Positions 8,861 to 17,341 of a DNA stretch of 40,280 nucleotides are shown piece after piece. A program made the position numbers and the translations under genes. Every line of letters starts with the position of its first letter. Within the stretch, counting starts at the first letter, position 1. This DNA comes from 66-474 sp035249175 (lineage in GTDB: Bacteria > Pseudomonadota > Gammaproteobacteria > Xanthomonadales > Rhodanobacteraceae), in NCBI GenBank assembly GCA_035249175.1, contig DATFGT010000106.1:1-40280 (forward strand), given 5' to 3'. The notes under the pieces were generated by a model. That model did not search any database. It was given only the letters and a program-made list of their open reading frames with translations, and had not been told where the DNA came from.

Positions 8861-9533
8861 GGCGCTCATTTCCGCACGGGGAATCGGCAAGCACGTCGAC
8901 GGGCCGACGGGCCGGCTCGGCATTCTTGACGATGTCAGCCTGGATGTGAATGCCGGGGAAACCGTGGCGATCACCGGCGCATCGGGTTCCGGCAAGACGA
9001 CCTTGCTCGGATTGCTGGCTGGGCTCGATCTTCCCAGCGGCGGCAGCGTGCGGCTGGATGGCCACGCGCTGGAAACCATGGACGAAGAGGCCAGGGCACG
9101 GCTGCGGCTGGAGCTGGTCGGCTTCGTGTTCCAGTCCTTCCACTTGTTGCCGGCGCTGACGGCGGAAGAAAACGTGATGCTGCCGCTCGAACTCGATGCC
9201 ACGCCGGATGCAGGTGGCCGGGCACGCAAGGCACTGGCCGCCGTGGGGCTTGCGCCGCGCCGCGCGCATTACCCGCGACAGTTGTCCGGAGGCGAACAGC
9301 AGCGCGTGGCGATCGCGCGCGCATTCGTGCACGAACCGCGCATCCTGTTCGCCGACGAACCTACCGGCAACCTCGATCACGCCAGCCGCGACGCGATCGC
9401 CGACCTGCTGTTCGCGCTGAATCGCGAACACCACACCACGCTGATCGTCGTCACCCACGACCCGGCGCTGGCCGGGCGCTGCGCACGCATCCATGACCTC
9501 GTCGACGGGCGACTGCGGATGCACGCGACATGA
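8859..9533 (+). CDS. ybbA: ABC transporter ATP-binding protein YbbA (LolD/MacB type)
   Basis: This is the nucleotide-binding subunit of a type VII (MacB/LolCDE-like) ABC system whose partner YbbP is encoded next. Substrate is not firmly known; the link to the tesA neighbour suggests a role with lipids or esters in the envelope, but that is inference. In 224 residues I see Walker A GASGSGKT (40-47), the Q-loop near Q92, signature LSGGE (142-146), Walker B ILFADE (162-167) and the switch histidine H200 (VVTHD). ATG 8859 gives the standard N-terminus MALISARGI; in-frame ATGs at 8838 and 8823 would add 7 or 12 residues and cannot be excluded. The stop overlaps the ybbP start by four bases (ATGA), indicating coupled translation and subunit pairing. 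Confidence 0.93.
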   Translation: MALISARGIGKHVDGPTGRLGILDDVSLDVNAGETVAITGASGSGKTTLLGLLAGLDLPSGGSVRLDGHALETMDEEARARLRLELVGFVFQSFHLLPALTAEENVMLPLELDATPDAGGRARKALAAVGLAPRRAHYPRQLSGGEQQRVAIARAFVHEPRILFADEPTGNLDHASRDAIADLLFALNREHHTTLIVVTHDPALAGRCARIHDLVDGRLRMHAT

Positions 9534-12013
9534 TCACGGCACGCTTTGCATTTCGCACCCTGCGACGCGAATGGCGGCTGCCGGAGTTGCGCACGCTGCT
9601 CGCGGCACTGCTGTTGTCGGTGGTCGTGCTGGGCGCGGTCGCCACCCTCGCCGTCCGCGTGCAACGCGCCGTGCTTATGAGCGCGGCCGAATTGATCGGC
9701 GGGGACCTCGGCATCAACGCGGCGGCGCCATTGCCGGCGGAATTCTTCCGGCACGCGCACGCGCTCGATCTGCGCACCAGCACGTTGGCCGAATTTCCGA
9801 GCGTCGCGTTCGCGAACGACCGCAGCCAATTGCTGCAGGTCATCGCGGCCGACGCGGCGTGGCCGCTGCGCGGCAAGTTCGTGGTCGAAGGCCGCGATGG
9901 CATCGACCGATCGATGCACGCGCCGGCCGCCGGCCAAATCTATCTCGACCATCGCGCGCTCGTGGCGCTGGGGCTCGGACCCGGGCAACGCGTGCAGGTC
10001 GGTGGCATGGATCTCGTGATCGCCGGACAGATCCAGCAACAGCCGGGCGGTGGGGACCTCGTGGCCTTGGCGCCGCGCGCGGTGATGGCACTGGCCGATG
10101 CAAAAAGCGCGGGCCTGCTCGGCGTCGGCAGCCGCGCCCGGCATCGCTTGTTGGTGGCGGGCGCGGTAGTGCCTGTGGAAACGTACCGCGCCTGGGCGAA
10201 GGCGCATCTGCCGGCCGACGCGCAAATGGTGACGCCGGAAGACGTACAGCAGCGCCTCGCCGTGGCCTTCGATCGTGCCGGCACGTTCCTGAGCCTGGCG
10301 GCATTGCTGGCGGCGCTGCTGGCCGGCATCGCGGTGGCGCTGTCGGCACAGCGCTATGCGCGCCGCAAGACCGACGAGATCGCGCTGCTGCGCGCGCTCG
10401 GCGCACCATCGCGATTTGCGTTCGGCAGCCTCGCCTGGACGCTCGCGGTACCCGCCGTTTTCGTGGCGCTCGCGGGCGTGGGCATCGCGCTGGCGCTCGC
10501 CGCGGTCGCCTTCGCGTACGCACACGATCTGCTGCCGCCGGCCGCGCAACAGGCGCCGTTGCCGCCCGGTCCCGCTTTCGCTTCCGCCGCCATGGGACTC
10601 GCGGTGCTCATCGGATTCGCGCTGCCGCCGCTGGCGAAACTGAAATCGATTCCACCCGTTGCGGTATTCCGCCAGAGCGCCGCCCGTGTGCCGCGCCGCT
10701 TCGACCTGCTGTACCTCGTGCCAGCGCTGGTCGCGCTCGGCCTGATTGCCCTGCAGACGGGAAGCTGGAAACTGACGGGCGTGCTGGCGGCATCGATGGC
10801 GGGCGCCGCGGTCTTCACTTCGATATTGACACTCGCGACGCTGTGGCTGGTGCGACGCTACGTTGCACGGTTGCACCCTGCGCTGCGGCTTGGCGCGAGC
10901 GCGCTGGCGCGACGCCGCGGCTTGAGCCTGGTGCAATCGTGTGCGATCACACTGGGCCTGACCGCGCTGTTGCTGCTTGCGGTGGTCGCGCCCGCGTTGC
11001 TCGACAACTGGCGACGCGAACTCCCGCCCGACACGCCGAACTGGTTCGTGGTGAACGTGCAGGATGCGCAGCTGGCCAACGTCCTCGAGGCCTTGTCAGG
11101 GCTTGGCGCGGCGCGCCTTAACGACATGCCGGTCGCGGTCGGCAAGCTAGTGGCGATCAACGGCATCGACGTGGACCGCATTCCATTCCACGACCGCGAC
11201 AGCCGCCACGAAGCGGACCAGCAGGTGCGGTTCTCGTGGAGTGCGGCGCTGCCGCCGGCCAACCGCATCATCGCGGGGCAATGGTTCACACCGGATGCGC
11301 GTGTCGCGCAAGTGTCGCTGGATGTCGTGTGGGTGCGGCGATTCGATCTGCATCTCGGTGACCGGCTCGCCTTCCTGATCGGCGATACGCGGATCAATGC
11401 CACGCTGACCAGCATTCGCGAAGTGGACTGGAGCCGCTTCAACGTCAACTTCTTTGTGATGCTCGACCCGGTGCACGGATCGGCGCTGCCGCATACATGG
11501 ATCGCGAGCTTTTACCTGCCGCCCGGCCACGCGCGCGACCTCGCGGCCTTCTCGCGCGACTTCCCGAACCTGTCGTTGATCGACGTGGAAGCATTGCTCG
11601 ACCGCGCCCGCCAGATCGTGGCGCAGGTGACTGCCGCCGCGCGCTGGGTGCTGGCCTTCAGCCTGCTGGCTGGTGCGCTGGTGCTGGCCGCGGCGTTGAC
11701 CATGAGCGCCGCGGAACGCCGGCACGAAGCGGCACTGCTGCGCACGTTGGGCGCACGCCGCGGTCAATTGCGGATGGCCGCGCTGTGCGAATTCGGATTG
11801 CTGGGCGCGATCTCAGGCCTCGCCGCGCTGCTGGCGTCGGCATTCGCCGGCGTTTGGCTCGCGCACTCGGTGTTCCACATCCGCGCGTTCGAGCCGCCGT
11901 GGAGTCAATTGCTCATCGCGGCAATCCTTTCCACCGCCATCGTCGCAATGCTTGGACTCGCCGGAACCCACAGCGTGCTGCGCACCTCGCCCCTGCAATT
12001 GCTGCGAAGGTAA
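9530..12013 (+). CDS. ybbP: FtsX-family ABC permease YbbP
   Basis: YbbP is the inner-membrane partner of YbbA. The 827-residue product has two FtsX-type permease halves: an N-terminal helix (about 25-47) followed by a large periplasmic domain (about 50-245), a first helix bundle (about 250-440), a helix near 475-500, a second periplasmic domain (about 505-700) and a final bundle with helices near 705-730, 755-780 and 795-815. The cytosolic coupling sequence RRKTDEIALLRALGA (around 282) and its C-terminal counterpart ERRHEAALLRTLGARR (around 727) are the family hallmark. Duplicated FtsX cores and two extracytoplasmic domains are usual for YbbP, which in E. coli has 804 residues. Translation is coupled to ybbA. 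It ends 27 bp before a convergent small gene. Confidence 0.92.
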   Translation: MITARFAFRTLRREWRLPELRTLLAALLLSVVVLGAVATLAVRVQRAVLMSAAELIGGDLGINAAAPLPAEFFRHAHALDLRTSTLAEFPSVAFANDRSQLLQVIAADAAWPLRGKFVVEGRDGIDRSMHAPAAGQIYLDHRALVALGLGPGQRVQVGGMDLVIAGQIQQQPGGGDLVALAPRAVMALADAKSAGLLGVGSRARHRLLVAGAVVPVETYRAWAKAHLPADAQMVTPEDVQQRLAVAFDRAGTFLSLAALLAALLAGIAVALSAQRYARRKTDEIALLRALGAPSRFAFGSLAWTLAVPAVFVALAGVGIALALAAVAFAYAHDLLPPAAQQAPLPPGPAFASAAMGLAVLIGFALPPLAKLKSIPPVAVFRQSAARVPRRFDLLYLVPALVALGLIALQTGSWKLTGVLAASMAGAAVFTSILTLATLWLVRRYVARLHPALRLGASALARRRGLSLVQSCAITLGLTALLLLAVVAPALLDNWRRELPPDTPNWFVVNVQDAQLANVLEALSGLGAARLNDMPVAVGKLVAINGIDVDRIPFHDRDSRHEADQQVRFSWSAALPPANRIIAGQWFTPDARVAQVSLDVVWVRRFDLHLGDRLAFLIGDTRINATLTSIREVDWSRFNVNFFVMLDPVHGSALPHTWIASFYLPPGHARDLAAFSRDFPNLSLIDVEALLDRARQIVAQVTAAARWVLAFSLLAGALVLAAALTMSAAERRHEAALLRTLGARRGQLRMAALCEFGLLGAISGLAALLASAFAGVWLAHSVFHIRAFEPPWSQLLIAAILSTAIVAMLGLAGTHSVLRTSPLQLLRR

Positions 12014-12040
12014 CCGTTGTATCCGCGGATCTGCTGTCAC

Positions 12041-12289
12041 TTACCCGTTCAACCGGCTTTCCAACCACGCCCGGAAAGCCCCGATGCCGACAAGCAATCC
12101 GACTTGCGTGGAAAGCCACAGCACCAAACCTCCATGGAAAAGGGCGAAGACGATGCCGGAAACCAGCACCGACAAACCCGCCCACAACACTCCGTGGTGC
12201 AGTTCGCCATGGCGGGCTTCATAGTCGCCCGCTCCGTAAAAGCCGACCATGCCAACAAAGGCCAGGACGATTTCCAGTTCAATGGTCAC
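12041..12289 (-). CDS. Small hypothetical membrane protein (82 aa)
   Basis: I do not recognise a named family. The product has two or three hydrophobic segments: residues about 5-20, 33-53 and 56-72, with acidic and histidine-rich GDYEARHGELHHG between the first two. It starts at GTG 12289 with a GGGGG purine run about five bases upstream. The gene is co-directional with rluD-pgeF, 51 bp after the pgeF stop, so it probably ends that operon. Charge pattern and hydrophobicity look like a real inner-membrane peptide rather than a chance frame: the opposite strand has no competing recognisable product and codon third positions are GC-rich as in neighbours. Function unknown. Confidence 0.6.
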   Translation of the reverse strand: MTIELEIVLAFVGMVGFYGAGDYEARHGELHHGVLWAGLSVLVSGIVFALFHGGLVLWLSTQVGLLVGIGAFRAWLESRLNG

Positions 12290-12340
12290 GCAGCCCCCAA
12301 CTCATTCCAGGCATCCACGCCGGGAAGCAATCAAACATCT

Positions 12341-13156
12341 TCAGTCCGTCCCCGGCAACTTCCACACCAGGCTAACCATCCGCCCACTGCTCGCGCCGTC
12401 GCGGCGATACGAATGCAGGCGCGGATCGGTGAAAGTATCCAGGCCACCGCCAAAAATGCGGGTGACCCCGGCGGCGCGCAGGCGTTGGCGGGCGAGTTCG
12501 TACAAGTCGCACAGCCAATGCCCCGGTCGCGTGGCGGTGAATGCGGACGCGGCGGCAGGATCGTGTGCGAGAAAGGCCTCGCTTACTTCACCGCCGACTT
12601 CGTAGGACTGCGCGGCGATTGCAGGCCCGAGCCACGCGATGATGTTTGCGCGCGGGCCTTGCATCGCAGCCAGCGTGTTTTCCAGCACCCCGGCCGACAA
12701 CCCACGCCAGCCCGCGTGCGCGGCGCCGATTTCGTTGCCATCGTCGTTGCAGAACAGCACCGGCAGGCAGTCGGCGGTCTGGATCGCCAGCACTGTGCCG
12801 GGCTCGCGGGTGACGGCGGCGTCGGCTTCAGGCTCCTCCTGCGCAGCCTTCCCTTCGCCCGTCCGCGCTGCGCGCAGATTGCCCTCTCCCGCCACCGGCC
12901 GAGGGAGGAAATGTGCAACCGTCGTGCCGTGCACCTGTCGCAACCAGCGCGGTTCCGACGGCAGCGACAAGGCGTCGCGGAGCATTGCACGATTTTCGGC
13001 GACCCTCGCGGGATCATCGCCGCAGCGGGTGCCGATGTTGAATCCGAAGAGCGATCTCGATGCATCCCCCAGCCCTTCGCGCACGGTCGTGATCGCGCGC
13101 ACGCTCGACGGTGCGGGCCAATCCGGCATCAGCCACGGCGCAGGCGCGTCAGGCAC
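12341..13156 (-). CDS. pgeF: Peptidoglycan editing factor PgeF / multicopper polyphenol oxidase-type protein (YfiH, DUF152)
   Basis: PgeF (YfiH) of E. coli removes wrongly incorporated L-Ser from the peptidoglycan precursor UDP-MurNAc; related proteins have been assigned purine nucleoside phosphorylase activity. In 271 residues the metal-site residues are present: H76 in QVHGTTV, C130 in TADCLPV and H147 in AAHAGWRG. The closing HSYRRDGxSSGRM signature (248-260) is intact. The start is GTG 13156, overlapping the rluD stop by eight bases; ATG 13129 is an alternative that would shorten the N-terminus by nine residues. Residues about 84-109 are an extra low-complexity stretch derived from an intergenic repeat (separate entry); it lies in the variable loop before EADAAVT, so the fold may tolerate it. 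Confidence 0.92.
   Translation of the reverse strand: MPDAPAPWLMPDWPAPSSVRAITTVREGLGDASRSLFGFNIGTRCGDDPARVAENRAMLRDALSLPSEPRWLRQVHGTTVAHFLPRPVAGEGNLRAARTGEGKAAQEEPEADAAVTREPGTVLAIQTADCLPVLFCNDDGNEIGAAHAGWRGLSAGVLENTLAAMQGPRANIIAWLGPAIAAQSYEVGGEVSEAFLAHDPAAASAFTATRPGHWLCDLYELARQRLRAAGVTRIFGGGLDTFTDPRLHSYRRDGASSGRMVSLVWKLPGTD
12830..12907 (-). repeat. Palindromic intergenic-type repeat inserted in frame within pgeF
   Basis: This stretch encodes LPRPVAGEGNLRAARTGEGK and a few flanking residues, the typical translation of short CCCTCTCCC...GGGAGAGGG repeats common between genes in Xanthomonadales and other proteobacteria. On the minus strand CCTCCCTC and GGAGAGGG form an imperfect inverted repeat, followed by GACGGGCGAAGGG. 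PgeF homologues normally go from HGTTV to the EADAAV motif through a much shorter loop. The insertion keeps the frame and has no stop. The family identity of the repeat is from memory of similar sequences, not from a search. Confidence 0.6.
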
Positions 13157-14117
13157 GCTCGCCTTCCGATCCCGCGGCATCCTCGCGCAATGCCTCCAGC
13201 AAGTCGAGAAAATCGCGCGGCGGCTCGGCGTCGAATGCCAGCACCTCACCCGAAGTCGGATGCGCAAAGGCCAGGTGTTCGGCATGCAGCGCCTGGCGCT
13301 TGAACCCGCGCAACATATCCGCCAATCGGGGCGTCGCGCCACGCGGCAATTTCAGGCCACGGCCGTACAGTGGATCGCCGACCAGCGGCCAACCCACATG
13401 CGCCATGTGCACGCGAATCTGGTGGGTGCGGCCGGTTTCCAGTTCACATTGCAACAATGCGTGCGCGCGAAACTTTTCGCGCACGCGGTAATGTGTGACG
13501 GCCGGTCGGCCGTCCCCGCGCACCGCGCGGCGGAGGCGGTCGGTCGGATGGCGATCCATCGGCGCATCCACGGTGCCGCCCGCCACCGGCACGCCAGTGA
13601 CGACCGCGGCATAGCGGCGATGGACATCTCGCGCAGCCAGCATGCGGGTCAACATGGTATGCGCGGGCAGCGAGCGCGCCACCACCAGCAAGCCCGAGGT
13701 GTCCTTGTCCAGCCGGTGCACGATGCCCGCGCGTGGGATCTGCGCCAGATTCGGATCGTGGTAAAGCAACGCATTCAAAAGCGTACCTGCAGGATTGCCT
13801 GCGCCGGGGTGCACCACCAGACCCGCCGGCTTGTCGATCACCAACAGGTCCGCATCCTCGAAGACGATCCTGAGATCGATGGCCTCGGGCTGGTCGCCCA
13901 GCACGGGTTCATCGACACGCTCCCATGCAACAGTCTCACCGCCATGGACAAGCGTGCGCGGCGGCACTTCGCGGCTGTCCAGCCGGATGCGCCCGGCCTT
14001 GATCTCCCCGGCCAGGTGCGCCCGCGAATATCCACGGAACAACCTGGGCAGGATCTGGTCGAAGCGTTGCCCGGCCAGTTCGGGCGGAACTTCCGCGCGG
14101 AATTGCTGTTCAGCCAC
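13149..14117 (-). CDS. rluD: 23S rRNA pseudouridine(1911/1915/1917) synthase RluD
   Basis: RluD converts three uridines in helix 69 of 23S rRNA to pseudouridine, supporting ribosome assembly. The 322-residue product has an N-terminal S4 RNA-binding domain (about 13-70; RFDQILPRLF, SRAHLAGEIKAGRI) and a PseudoU_synth_2 domain with HRLDKDTSG at 134-142; D137 is the catalytic aspartate (D139 in E. coli). The motif ETGRTHQIRVHMAH and the GDPLYG stretch complete the family pattern. The start is GTG 14117. The gene is divergent from bamD, 72 bp away, the same arrangement as in E. coli, and its end overlaps pgeF by eight bases. Confidence 0.95.
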   Translation of the reverse strand: MAEQQFRAEVPPELAGQRFDQILPRLFRGYSRAHLAGEIKAGRIRLDSREVPPRTLVHGGETVAWERVDEPVLGDQPEAIDLRIVFEDADLLVIDKPAGLVVHPGAGNPAGTLLNALLYHDPNLAQIPRAGIVHRLDKDTSGLLVVARSLPAHTMLTRMLAARDVHRRYAAVVTGVPVAGGTVDAPMDRHPTDRLRRAVRGDGRPAVTHYRVREKFRAHALLQCELETGRTHQIRVHMAHVGWPLVGDPLYGRGLKLPRGATPRLADMLRGFKRQALHAEHLAFAHPTSGEVLAFDAEPPRDFLDLLEALREDAAGSEGERA

Positions 14118-14189
14118 GCCGACGGCCTCGCCGGCTGGGCGATACGGATTCCGCTATCATGCCCGTTCGCGTTCGCAAAGACTTGCCCG

Positions 14190-15032
14190 ATGCCATCCCG
14201 ACGCTCCGCACCGCTGCTGAAATTCGCCCTGTTGCTGCCGCTGCTGGTCGCCCTGGGCGCCTGTTCGCTGTTCCACCACGGCAAGCGCGACACGTTGAAC
14301 AACATGACCGTCGAACAGCTGTACCAGCGCGCGCACACGCTTTCCGGTGACGGCAACTGGGGCACGGCCGAAACCGTGTACCAGAAGCTGATCGCGCGCT
14401 TCCCGTACGGCGCCTACAACGAGCAGTCGCAGATCGAGTTGGCCTACGCGCAATACAAGGACGACAAACCGGAAGACGCGTATTCCACCATCAACGAATT
14501 CATCAAGACCTATCCTACCCACAAGCATATTGCCTACGCGTTCTACCTGCGCGGCCTGATCAACTTCGACCGCACGGAAACCGCGCTGCAGCGCATGGCC
14601 GGGATCAGCCCGTCGCGTTTCGACCAGGGCTACGCGTTGCAGTCGTTCGATGACTTCAACACGCTGATTGCCCGCTTCCCGAACACCCGCTACGCGGTCG
14701 ACGCGCGCCAGCGCATGATCTACCTGCGCAACCAGCTGGCCCAGGCGGAATTGAACGTCGCCGAATTCTACCTGCAGCGCAAGGCCTACATTGCCTCGGC
14801 TGACCGCGCGAAATACGTCGTTTCGCATTACCAGCAGTCGCCACAGGTTGCCGATGCGCTGGCGGTGATGGCCAAGAGCTACCAGCTGCTTGGCCAGCAG
14901 AAAATGGCCGACCAGACCACCGACGTGCTGAAGCTCAATTACCCGGATCACCCGTACCTGCGCAACCCCAATCGCTGGCCGAAACACCATAGCTGGGCGT
15001 GGCGCTTGATTCCGCTGACGAGCGCGCACTGA
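14190..15032 (+). CDS. bamD: Outer-membrane assembly lipoprotein BamD
   Basis: BamD is the essential TPR lipoprotein of the BAM complex that folds beta-barrel proteins into the outer membrane. The 280-residue product begins with a lipoprotein signal peptide and lipobox LGAC, the acylated cysteine being C25. Five TPR-like helix pairs follow, with family sequences NWGTAETVYQKLIARFPYG, YAQYKDDKPEDAYSTINEF and ARFPNTRYAVDARQRMIYLRN split across repeats 1 to 4. It is about 35 residues longer than E. coli BamD (245). ATG 14190 is the start that gives a proper signal peptide, although the frame is open far upstream. A TATCAT hexamer at 14155-14160 could be its -10 box, but I see no good -35. A terminator-like hairpin follows the stop. 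Confidence 0.95.
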   Translation: MPSRRSAPLLKFALLLPLLVALGACSLFHHGKRDTLNNMTVEQLYQRAHTLSGDGNWGTAETVYQKLIARFPYGAYNEQSQIELAYAQYKDDKPEDAYSTINEFIKTYPTHKHIAYAFYLRGLINFDRTETALQRMAGISPSRFDQGYALQSFDDFNTLIARFPNTRYAVDARQRMIYLRNQLAQAELNVAEFYLQRKAYIASADRAKYVVSHYQQSPQVADALAVMAKSYQLLGQQKMADQTTDVLKLNYPDHPYLRNPNRWPKHHSWAWRLIPLTSAH

Positions 15033-15046
15033 CCTCGGAAAGTTTC

Positions 15047-15071
15047 GTTCGCTACGCGAGCGAGCTGTTTT
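15047..15071 (+). terminator. Probable intrinsic terminator of bamD
   Basis: GTTCGCT (15047-15053) pairs with AGCGAGC (15059-15065) across a five-base loop, with one G-U wobble, and TGTTTT follows. It lies 15 bp after the bamD stop. The remainder of the gap to 15168 holds no gene; it contains a fragment (around 15070-15110) resembling degenerate intergenic repeats of the order. Confidence 0.55.
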
Positions 15072-15168
15072 CGTTCCGGCGAAAGTAGCCAAAGCCATGC
15101 ACCGGGCATGACGGTTCAATGGGGCGCCACGTCCCGGCTGGGGCGCACATTGCAAATGCAGCTGCGCG

Positions 15169-17274
15169 TCACTTGGCGCCGTGCGAGGTCTTCGCGGCCG
15201 TGCTCGATTGGGCGGAAGCCGACGCACCCGGCGCCGTCCAGCGCTTCAGCCAATCGATCACGGTCTCATGCCACATCACGCTGTTCTGCGGCTTCAGCAC
15301 CAAGTGGTTCTCGTCCGGGAAATTCAGGAATTCGCTGGGGATCCCGCGCCGCTGCAGCGCGGTGAATGCGCCGAGGCCCTGCGATTCCGGAATGCGGTAA
15401 TCGCGACTGTCGTGGATCACCAGCATCGGCACGCGCCAGTCCTTGACGTGGTTCAGCGGATTGAACTTTTCGTAGTTCTCAGGGTGCTCGAATTGCGTGC
15501 CGCCGTTTTCATGTTCCTCGAACCACAGTTCCTCGGTGGCGTAATACATCATGCGTGCATCGAACACGCCGTCGTGATCGACCATGCACTTCCACGGCTG
15601 ATTCCACACGCCGGCCATCCAATAGACCATATAGCCGCCGTAGCTTGCGCCCAGCGCACAGGCGTCGTTGCCGTCAAGATACGGAAACTGCTTCAGTGCT
15701 GCAGTCCAACCCTTTTGCAGGTCTTCCAGCGGACGATCGCCCCAGTGCTGCGAGATCGCGTCGGTGAACGCCTGTCCGTAACCGACCGATCCGTGGAAAT
15801 TGATCGCGACCACCGCAAAGCCCGCACCCGCGTAGGTTTGCGGATTCCAGCGGTAGTGGAATTCATCCGGCCACGCACCCTGCGGACCGCCGTGCACCAG
15901 GAATGCAACCGGATATTTCTGGCCAGGCTTGGCGCCCACCGGCGGCATCACGTAACCGTGCACGGTGTCGCCGTTCCAGCCCTTGAAGGTGAACCATGTC
16001 GCCTTGGAAAACTCGATGCCGCCGAGGCGCGCAGCGTTGAAATGCGTGACCTGCGCCAGGTTTCTGGCGCGCGCATTCAACGTATAGAGGTCGCTCGGAT
16101 GCGTGAAGTCCTGACGCGCGGCGACGATCGTTCCGCCCGCCACGTCGAAGCCCAGCACGCTACCGTCACTCAGCAACTTCGTCGGCTTGCCGGTGCCGAC
16201 GTCAACCGCGTACAGCGCGACATTACCCTCGTCCGCGACAGTGGTGTAGAGCGTCTTGCCATCAACCGACAATACAAGCGGGCTCGCCGAGCGGTCCCAA
16301 TGCGGATCGATTTCGCGCGTCGCGCCACTCGCCAAGTCCAGCGCCATGATCCCGAAGCGATCGGCTTCGAAACCCGGCACCTTCATCGCAAGGTAGTAGA
16401 GCGTCTTGCCATCGTGCGAGGGCAGCGGGAATGCGTCCCACGCCTTGTTTGCGCTGGTCAGGTTTTTCGGCGCGGCGGAGCCGTCGATCGGCACCGAATA
16501 CACGTCGAAATTGGTGGACCATGGCTCGGTCTTGCCGGCGATGCGCACGTCGAAGTACACGGTCTTGCCATCCGGCGAGAATGCGTACTCGGCATTGCTG
16601 CCGTCCGGTTTCGATGGCACGTCGCCGTCGATGCCCCGGGTCAGCAGGACGGGCTTGGACGATCCATCCAGCGGCATCACGAACAGCTGCCCGCGCCGAT
16701 GGTCGGACCACTCATCCCAATGCCGCACAAACAAGCGGTGGTACAGGCGCCCGGTGGCCTTGACCTTCTTCTGCGTGTCCAGCTTTTCGCGCGTACACTC
16801 GAGCGTGGTGCAATCCTCAAACATCTGCGAAGAGAACAGCAGGGACTTGCCGTCCGGCGACAACTTGAAGTTGTCGATATCGAGCGGCAGGTGCGTGACC
16901 TGCACGGGTTCGCCGCCCGCGACGGGCGCGGACCACAATTGCGTCGAATCCTTGTCGGTGGCGAGGAAATAAAGTGTCTTGCCATCCGGCGAAAACGCCG
17001 GACCGTTGGCATTCAATTTCAGGTCGGTGATGCGCCGCGGTTCCGCGCCCCTGCTCGACAAATCGAGCAGCCACACGCTGTTGACGCCCTTGTTGGCGTC
17101 CCAATCGGTGCTGCGCACCGCGAACGCAGCTTCGTTGCCGTTGGGCGACAGGTGCGGATCGGATACCCGATCCATCATCGCGAGGTCGTGCGCGTTGAAC
17201 GGATGCTGCGCGGCCATGGCGGCTCCCGATGCGGTGGCCAGCGCGAGCGCGCAGGCGACAAGGCGAATGTTCAT
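15169..17274 (-). CDS. S9-family prolyl-oligopeptidase-like peptidase, exported (DPP5/acylaminoacyl-peptidase type)
   Basis: S9 peptidases cleave short peptides, usually behind proline, alanine or blocked N-termini. The 701-residue product has a Sec signal peptide (cut near AMA-AQ, residue 22), a seven-bladed beta-propeller (about 40-420) with repeated SPDGKTLYF-type strands, and an alpha/beta-hydrolase domain (about 450-685). The catalytic triad is S544 in GASYGGY, D625 in DSRDYRI and H657 in DENH. A low-complexity Ala/Ser/Thr tail closes the protein. It should be periplasmic. It follows GH92 by 128 bp on the same strand and has a predicted promoter in that gap, so it may be independently transcribed. 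Involvement in digesting the peptide part of glycopeptides is inference from position only. Confidence 0.9.
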   Translation of the reverse strand: MNIRLVACALALATASGAAMAAQHPFNAHDLAMMDRVSDPHLSPNGNEAAFAVRSTDWDANKGVNSVWLLDLSSRGAEPRRITDLKLNANGPAFSPDGKTLYFLATDKDSTQLWSAPVAGGEPVQVTHLPLDIDNFKLSPDGKSLLFSSQMFEDCTTLECTREKLDTQKKVKATGRLYHRLFVRHWDEWSDHRRGQLFVMPLDGSSKPVLLTRGIDGDVPSKPDGSNAEYAFSPDGKTVYFDVRIAGKTEPWSTNFDVYSVPIDGSAAPKNLTSANKAWDAFPLPSHDGKTLYYLAMKVPGFEADRFGIMALDLASGATREIDPHWDRSASPLVLSVDGKTLYTTVADEGNVALYAVDVGTGKPTKLLSDGSVLGFDVAGGTIVAARQDFTHPSDLYTLNARARNLAQVTHFNAARLGGIEFSKATWFTFKGWNGDTVHGYVMPPVGAKPGQKYPVAFLVHGGPQGAWPDEFHYRWNPQTYAGAGFAVVAINFHGSVGYGQAFTDAISQHWGDRPLEDLQKGWTAALKQFPYLDGNDACALGASYGGYMVYWMAGVWNQPWKCMVDHDGVFDARMMYYATEELWFEEHENGGTQFEHPENYEKFNPLNHVKDWRVPMLVIHDSRDYRIPESQGLGAFTALQRRGIPSEFLNFPDENHLVLKPQNSVMWHETVIDWLKRWTAPGASASAQSSTAAKTSHGAK

Positions 17275-17304
17275 CGTTGTTCCCCGGCAGCCACGGAAGT
17301 GACA

Positions 17305-17333
17305 ACGTTAGCGTGCGCGCGCACGGCCCTCAA
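17305..17333 (-). promoter_or_regulatory. Predicted promoter of the S9 peptidase gene, with palindrome in the spacer
   Basis: On the minus strand TTGAGG (17333-17328) and TAACGT (17310-17305) are 17 bases apart. The spacer holds the perfect 12-bp palindrome GTGCGCGCGCAC (17313-17324), which may be an operator or just GC-rich sequence. The ATG lies about 30 bp downstream, behind CGGGGA. Matches to consensus are moderate (four and three of six). Confidence 0.35.
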
Positions 17334-17341
17334 GCATGCAT

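Noticed and set aside
15033..15168. A small gene between bamD and the S9 peptidase
   Set aside because: Frames there have no ribosome site or plausible product, and the sequence looks like a terminator plus degenerate intergenic repeat.
17300..17307. TGACAACG ahead of the S9 gene (and AATGACGTCG near 21,790) as GlcNAc-regulator boxes
   Set aside because: They resemble one half of the palindromic NagQ/NagR-type box I recall from Xanthomonas, but the second half is missing in both, so they are not reported as operators.
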